Below, piece by piece: positions 14,352-17,364 of a DNA stretch of 17,364 nt. The stretch's first letter is position 1; every line of letters starts with the position of its first letter. Location: the NCBI GenBank assembly GCA_025965815.1, contig JAOPWF010000053.1:1-17364 (forward strand). The letters are read 5' to 3'. The notes beneath the pieces were generated by a model. It had not been told where the DNA came from. It ran no database searches and saw only the letters and a program-made list of their open reading frames with translations. This stretch comes from Mycobacterium sp. (GTDB lineage: Bacteria; Actinomycetota; Actinomycetes; Mycobacteriales; Mycobacteriaceae). Both the position numbers and the translations under genes were made by a program.

Positions 14352-14359
14352 CGCTAGCC
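14346..14359. other. Perfect 14-bp palindrome over the regulator stop codon
   Basis: GGCTAGCGCTAGCC is a perfect palindrome centred on CG that includes the TAG stop (14349-14351) of the LacI-type gene. As RNA it could only form a five-pair stem with a tight 4-nt loop. Either a chance palindrome, a weak terminator or a protein-binding site. Confidence 0.35.
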
Positions 14360-14530
14360 ACCGGCTACTGATCGGTAACCAAATTCTTAGAGAAGACCCG
14401 CCCGCAAAAGTGACGAACACCACACTTCGTTCTCGGCGAGCCCGTGTTCACGCTGTTGAGCAGGAGGTTCGATACCACATCACCCGCGTGTCCCGACACC
14501 CAGCCGTCAAAGCCTACCTAAGAGAAGTGC

Positions 14531-14536
14531 AATAAT
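14531..14536 (+). promoter_or_regulatory. Candidate -10 of the korAB promoter
   Basis: AATAAT (14531-14536) matches TATAAT at 5 of 6 positions in the 276-bp gap before korA. TCAAAG (14507-14512), 18 bp upstream, is only a weak -35. Transcription from here would begin near 14543 and give a leader of about 85 nt before korA, which includes the small ORF at 14548. The rest of the gap (14360-14506) shows no gene. Confidence 0.35.
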
Positions 14537-14547
14537 CGGTACCGCGA

Positions 14548-14631
14548 GTGACAGCAACTCTGGTGGACGTCAACTCCTACGGCGCGTCTGCGCGACCGCG
14601 ACACGGAGGACATCAGAAGAACAGATCGTGA
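14548..14631 (+). CDS. Possible 27-codon leader ORF coupled to korA
   Basis: GTG 14548 opens 27 codons (product begins MTATLVDVNSYGASARPRHG) ending in TGA 14629-14631. The stop shares GTGA with the korA start at 14628, the same 4-nt overlap used throughout this window. The predicted transcript start near 14543 leaves only a few bases before GTG, so it could be translated almost leaderlessly. GGAGGA (14605-14610) inside it is 17 nt from the korA start, too far for normal use, so coupling would help korA translation. No homology is claimed; the ORF may be fortuitous. Confidence 0.35.
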   Translation: MTATLVDVNSYGASARPRHGGHQKNRS

Positions 14632-16601
14632 AAGGCGGGGTCGTGGGTCCGAACGGCAACGGGACCAGTGCAGAGTCCGATGTCGCCGGCCTGGCGGCTC
14701 GGCAGAAGCTGGAGAAGGTCGTCATCCGGTTCGCGGGTGACTCCGGCGACGGTATGCAGCTCACCGGTGACCGGTTCACCTCCGAGGCCGCACTGTTCGG
14801 CAATGACCTTGCCACCCAACCAAATTACCCCGCCGAGATCCGCGCCCCTCAGGGCACGCTGCCCGGCGTCTCGTCCTTCCAGATTCAGATCGCCGACTAC
14901 GACATCCTCACCGCGGGTGATCGCCCCGACGTACTTGTCGCGATGAACCCGGCGGCGCTCAAGGCCAACATCGCCGACCTGCCCCGCGGCGGTCTGGTGA
15001 TCGCCAACTCCGATGAGTTCACCAAGCGCAACCTGGCGAAGGTCGGCTACGAGGCCAACCCGCTCGACACCGACGAGCTGTCCGACTTCGTGGTGCAGGC
15101 CGTCCCGATGACCACACTGACCCTGGGCGCCGTGGAGGCGATCGGCGCGTCGAAGAAGGACGGTCAGCGAGCCAAGAACATGTTCGCGCTCGGCCTGCTG
15201 TCCTGGATGTACGGGCGGCCCATCGAGACCAGTGAGAATTTCATCCGGGAGAAGTTCGCCCGCAAGCCCGATGTGGCCGACGCCAACGTGCTCGCGCTGA
15301 AGGCGGGCTGGAACTACGGCGAGACCACCGAGGCGTTCGGCACCACCTATGACATCTCGCCGGCCCAGCTGCCGGCCGGTGAGTACCGGCAGATCTCCGG
15401 CAACACCGCGCTGGCCTACGGCATCATCGTCGCCGGCCAGCTGGCCGACACGAAGGTGGTGCTGGGCAGCTATCCCATTACGCCGGCCTCGGACATCCTG
15501 CACGAGCTGTCCAAGCACAAGAGCTTCAACGTCTACACCTTCCAGGCCGAGGACGAGATCGCCGGAATCGGTGCCGCCCTCGGTGCCTCATACGGCGGCG
15601 CGCTGGGCGTGACGAGCACATCGGGTCCCGGACTCTCGCTGAAGTCGGAAGCGATCGGCCTCGGCGTGATGACCGAACTGCCGCTGTTGGTCGTCGACGT
15701 GCAGCGTGGCGGCCCGTCCACGGGTCTGCCGACCAAGACCGAACAGGCCGATCTGCTGCAGGCGCTCTACGGTCGCAACGGCGAATCGCCGGTCGCGGTG
15801 CTGGCGCCGAAGTCGCCGTCGGACTGTTTCGAGATCGCCGTCGAAGCCGTCCGCATCGCTCTGACCTACCGCACCCCGGTGATCCTGCTGTCCGACGGCG
15901 CCATCGCCAACGGCTCCGAGCCGTGGCGCATCCCGGACGTCAGCACCTTTGCGGCCATCGACCACACCTTCGCGAAGGCCGACGAGCCCTTCCAGCCCTA
16001 CGCCCGCGACCCCGAAACCCTGGCCCGCCAGTTCGCCGTCCCGGGCACCCCGGGTCTCGAGCACCGCATCGGCGGCCTGGAGACGGCCAACGGCTCGGGC
16101 AACATCTCCTACGAGCCGGCCAACCACGACCTGATGGTGCGGTTGCGCAAGGCCAAGATCGACGGGATTGATGTCCCGGATCTGGAGGTCGACGACCCGA
16201 CCGGAGATGCCGAGCTGCTGCTGCTGGGTTGGGGCAGTTCGTACGGCCCGATCGGCGAGGCGTGCCGGCGGGCCCGCCGCAAGGGCATCAAGGTCGCGCA
16301 TGCACACCTGCGCCACCTCAATCCCTTCCCGGCCAACCTGGGTGCCGTGCTGCGTTCATATCAGACGGTGGTCGCACCGGAAATGAACCTCGGGCAGCTC
16401 GCATTGCTGCTGCGGGGCAAGTTCCTGGTCGACGTCCAGTCGGTCACCAAGGTCGAAGGCATGGCCTTCCTCGCCGACGAGGTCGAGGGAATCATCGACG
16501 CCGCCCTGGACGGCACACTCGCTGACAGTGAAAGTGACAAAGCCAAGTTCGCCCGGCTGGCCGCGGCCACCGTGCAGACTGGCGTAGGAGCTGATGCATG
16601 A
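14628..16601 (+). CDS. korA: 2-oxoglutarate:ferredoxin oxidoreductase, alpha subunit (fused gamma and alpha domains)
   Basis: A 657-residue KorA. With KorB it oxidises 2-oxoglutarate to succinyl-CoA and CO2 and reduces ferredoxin, an alternative to the 2-oxoglutarate dehydrogenase complex in the mycobacterial TCA cycle. The gamma domain comes first (IRFAGDSGDGMQLTGDRF, residues 33-50, to about 225). The alpha domain follows (SGNTALAYG from 257, LGSYPITPASDILHELS at 279-295, TFQAEDEIAGIGAALGASY, TSTSGPGLSLKSEA and QRGGPSTGLPTKTEQADL). GTG 14628 overlaps a possible leader ORF by GTGA; in-frame GTG 14643, giving VGPNGNG, with AAAGG 7 nt upstream, is an alternative. The ATGA at the 3' end overlaps korB, as expected for subunits made in equal amounts. 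The gene belongs to central metabolism and marks the end of the catabolic island. Confidence 0.95.
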   Translation: MKGGVVGPNGNGTSAESDVAGLAARQKLEKVVIRFAGDSGDGMQLTGDRFTSEAALFGNDLATQPNYPAEIRAPQGTLPGVSSFQIQIADYDILTAGDRPDVLVAMNPAALKANIADLPRGGLVIANSDEFTKRNLAKVGYEANPLDTDELSDFVVQAVPMTTLTLGAVEAIGASKKDGQRAKNMFALGLLSWMYGRPIETSENFIREKFARKPDVADANVLALKAGWNYGETTEAFGTTYDISPAQLPAGEYRQISGNTALAYGIIVAGQLADTKVVLGSYPITPASDILHELSKHKSFNVYTFQAEDEIAGIGAALGASYGGALGVTSTSGPGLSLKSEAIGLGVMTELPLLVVDVQRGGPSTGLPTKTEQADLLQALYGRNGESPVAVLAPKSPSDCFEIAVEAVRIALTYRTPVILLSDGAIANGSEPWRIPDVSTFAAIDHTFAKADEPFQPYARDPETLARQFAVPGTPGLEHRIGGLETANGSGNISYEPANHDLMVRLRKAKIDGIDVPDLEVDDPTGDAELLLLGWGSSYGPIGEACRRARRKGIKVAHAHLRHLNPFPANLGAVLRSYQTVVAPEMNLGQLALLLRGKFLVDVQSVTKVEGMAFLADEVEGIIDAALDGTLADSESDKAKFARLAAATVQTGVGADA

Positions 16602-17364
16602 CTGACGTGATCGGGAACCTGACCGGCGTGGATCTCGGCTTGACGGCTGAGCGGACCGGAACCAGCGGGGTACCCACCACCGACCAACCGCAGAAGGCCA
16701 AGGACTTCGCCTCCGACCAGGAAGTGCGCTGGTGCCCGGGCTGCGGTGACTACGTCATCCTCAACACCATCCGCAACTTCCTGCCCGAGCTCGGGCTGCG
16801 ACGCGAGAACATGGTGTTCGTCAGCGGCATCGGGTGCTCCAGCCGGTTCCCGTACTACCTGGAAACCTATGGTCTGCACTCGATCCACGGCCGTGCCCCC
16901 ACCTTCGCGACCGGCCTGGCGCTGGCCCGCGAGGACCTGTCGGTCTGGGTCGTCACCGGTGACGGCGACGCCCTGTCGATCGGTGGCAACCACCTGATCC
17001 ATGCGCTGCGGCGCAACGTCAACATGACGATCCTGCTGTTCAACAACCGGATTTACGGCCTGACCAAGGGGCAGTACTCGCCGACGTCCGAAGTTGGCAA
17101 GGTCACCAAGTCCACCCCGATGGGTTCGCTGGACCATCCGTTCAACCCGGTGTCGCTGGCGCTCGGCGCCGAGGCGACGTTCGTCGGACGGACGCTCGAC
17201 TCCGACCGCAAGCACCTGACCTCGGTGCTGCGCGCGGCGGCCGACCACCAGGGCACGGCCCTCGTCGAGATCTACCAGAACTGCAACATCTTCAACGACG
17301 GGGCGTTCGAGGTTCTAAAGGACGCGTCCACCCGCGACGACTGGACGATCCGCATGGAGCACGG
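16598..17364 (+). CDS. korB: 2-oxoglutarate:ferredoxin oxidoreductase, beta subunit (3' end beyond the window)
   Basis: The first 255 codons of KorB, the subunit that binds thiamine diphosphate and one [4Fe-4S] cluster. Cluster ligands are visible as Cys46 and Cys49 in VRWCPGCGDY, Cys80 in SGIGCSSRFPYY and Cys229 in YQNCNIFND. The ThDP/Mg motif is GDGDALSIGGNHLIHALRRN (121-140), followed by NNRIYGLTKGQYSPTSE. It starts at ATG 16598, overlapping the korA stop by ATGA. The frame stays open to the right edge; family members have roughly 350-375 residues, so about a third is missing. It is translationally coupled to korA and forms the catalytic heterotetramer with it. Confidence 0.95.
   Translation, partial: MTDVIGNLTGVDLGLTAERTGTSGVPTTDQPQKAKDFASDQEVRWCPGCGDYVILNTIRNFLPELGLRRENMVFVSGIGCSSRFPYYLETYGLHSIHGRAPTFATGLALAREDLSVWVVTGDGDALSIGGNHLIHALRRNVNMTILLFNNRIYGLTKGQYSPTSEVGKVTKSTPMGSLDHPFNPVSLALGAEATFVGRTLDSDRKHLTSVLRAAADHQGTALVEIYQNCNIFNDGAFEVLKDASTRDDWTIRMEH

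Noticed and set aside
14462..14467. A strong AGGAGG ribosome-site-like sequence upstream of korA
   Set aside because: No ATG, GTG or TTG lies 5-10 nt downstream, so it does not define a gene start.
14488..14535. A 15-codon GTG ORF (starting MSRHPAVKAYLREV) in the korA leader
   Set aside because: The nearest AGGAGG (14462-14467) is about 20 nt upstream and the ORF ends inside the candidate -10, so it would lie upstream of the transcript start.

Overview
The window is GC-rich (about two thirds G+C), densely coded actinobacterial DNA. GTG starts are frequent, genes overlap by 4 nt (ATGA/GTGA), one regulator looks leaderless, and the right end carries an oxygen-tolerant-type KorAB 2-oxoglutarate:ferredoxin oxidoreductase. 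Together these point to a fast-growing mycobacterium (Mycolicibacterium, M. smegmatis-like). The species call is inference; no database was searched.

Most of the window (1-14351) is a polyol/sugar catabolic island built from three similar modules. In each, a LacI-family repressor is transcribed away from enzymes of two folds: AP-endonuclease-2-type TIM barrels (isomerase, dehydratase or lyase) and Gfo/Idh/MocA NAD(P)-dependent dehydrogenases. Module 1 (1-3188) has a partial LacI on the minus strand, a divergent TIM-barrel enzyme, and a sugar/inositol-type MFS symporter interrupted by an in-frame TGA. Module 2 (3306-6178) has an IolG-like dehydrogenase and a hydroxypyruvate-isomerase-like protein overlapping by 4 nt on the minus strand, divergent from a LacI paralogue. 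Module 3 (9267-14351) has a LacI-type regulator divergent from four genes that each overlap the next by 4 nt: a PhyH-type Fe(II)/2-oxoglutarate dioxygenase, an IolG-like dehydrogenase, an IolE-like inosose dehydratase homologue and a second dehydrogenase. Between modules 2 and 3 lies a CUT2-type ABC importer (lipoprotein, permease, single-domain ATPase), closed by a perfect 14-bp-stem hairpin at 9183-9213.

The repressors probably sense imported polyols or their oxidation products. The ABC importer, and formerly the MFS symporter, would bring the substrate in. The dehydrogenases would oxidise a ring hydroxyl to a ketone, and the TIM-barrel enzymes would isomerise or dehydrate the keto product. 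Inositol or an inositol derivative is the best guess, because IolG-like and IolE-like proteins occur together. However, iolB, iolC and iolD homologues are absent here, so the pathway is incomplete or different. The dioxygenase operon is the least conventional part and the best candidate for undescribed chemistry.

At 14352-14627 the island gives way to a leader region with a possible 27-codon ORF that ends exactly over the korA start. It is followed by korA and the 5' part of korB (central metabolism). No tRNA, rRNA, CRISPR array, transposase or phage gene was seen.
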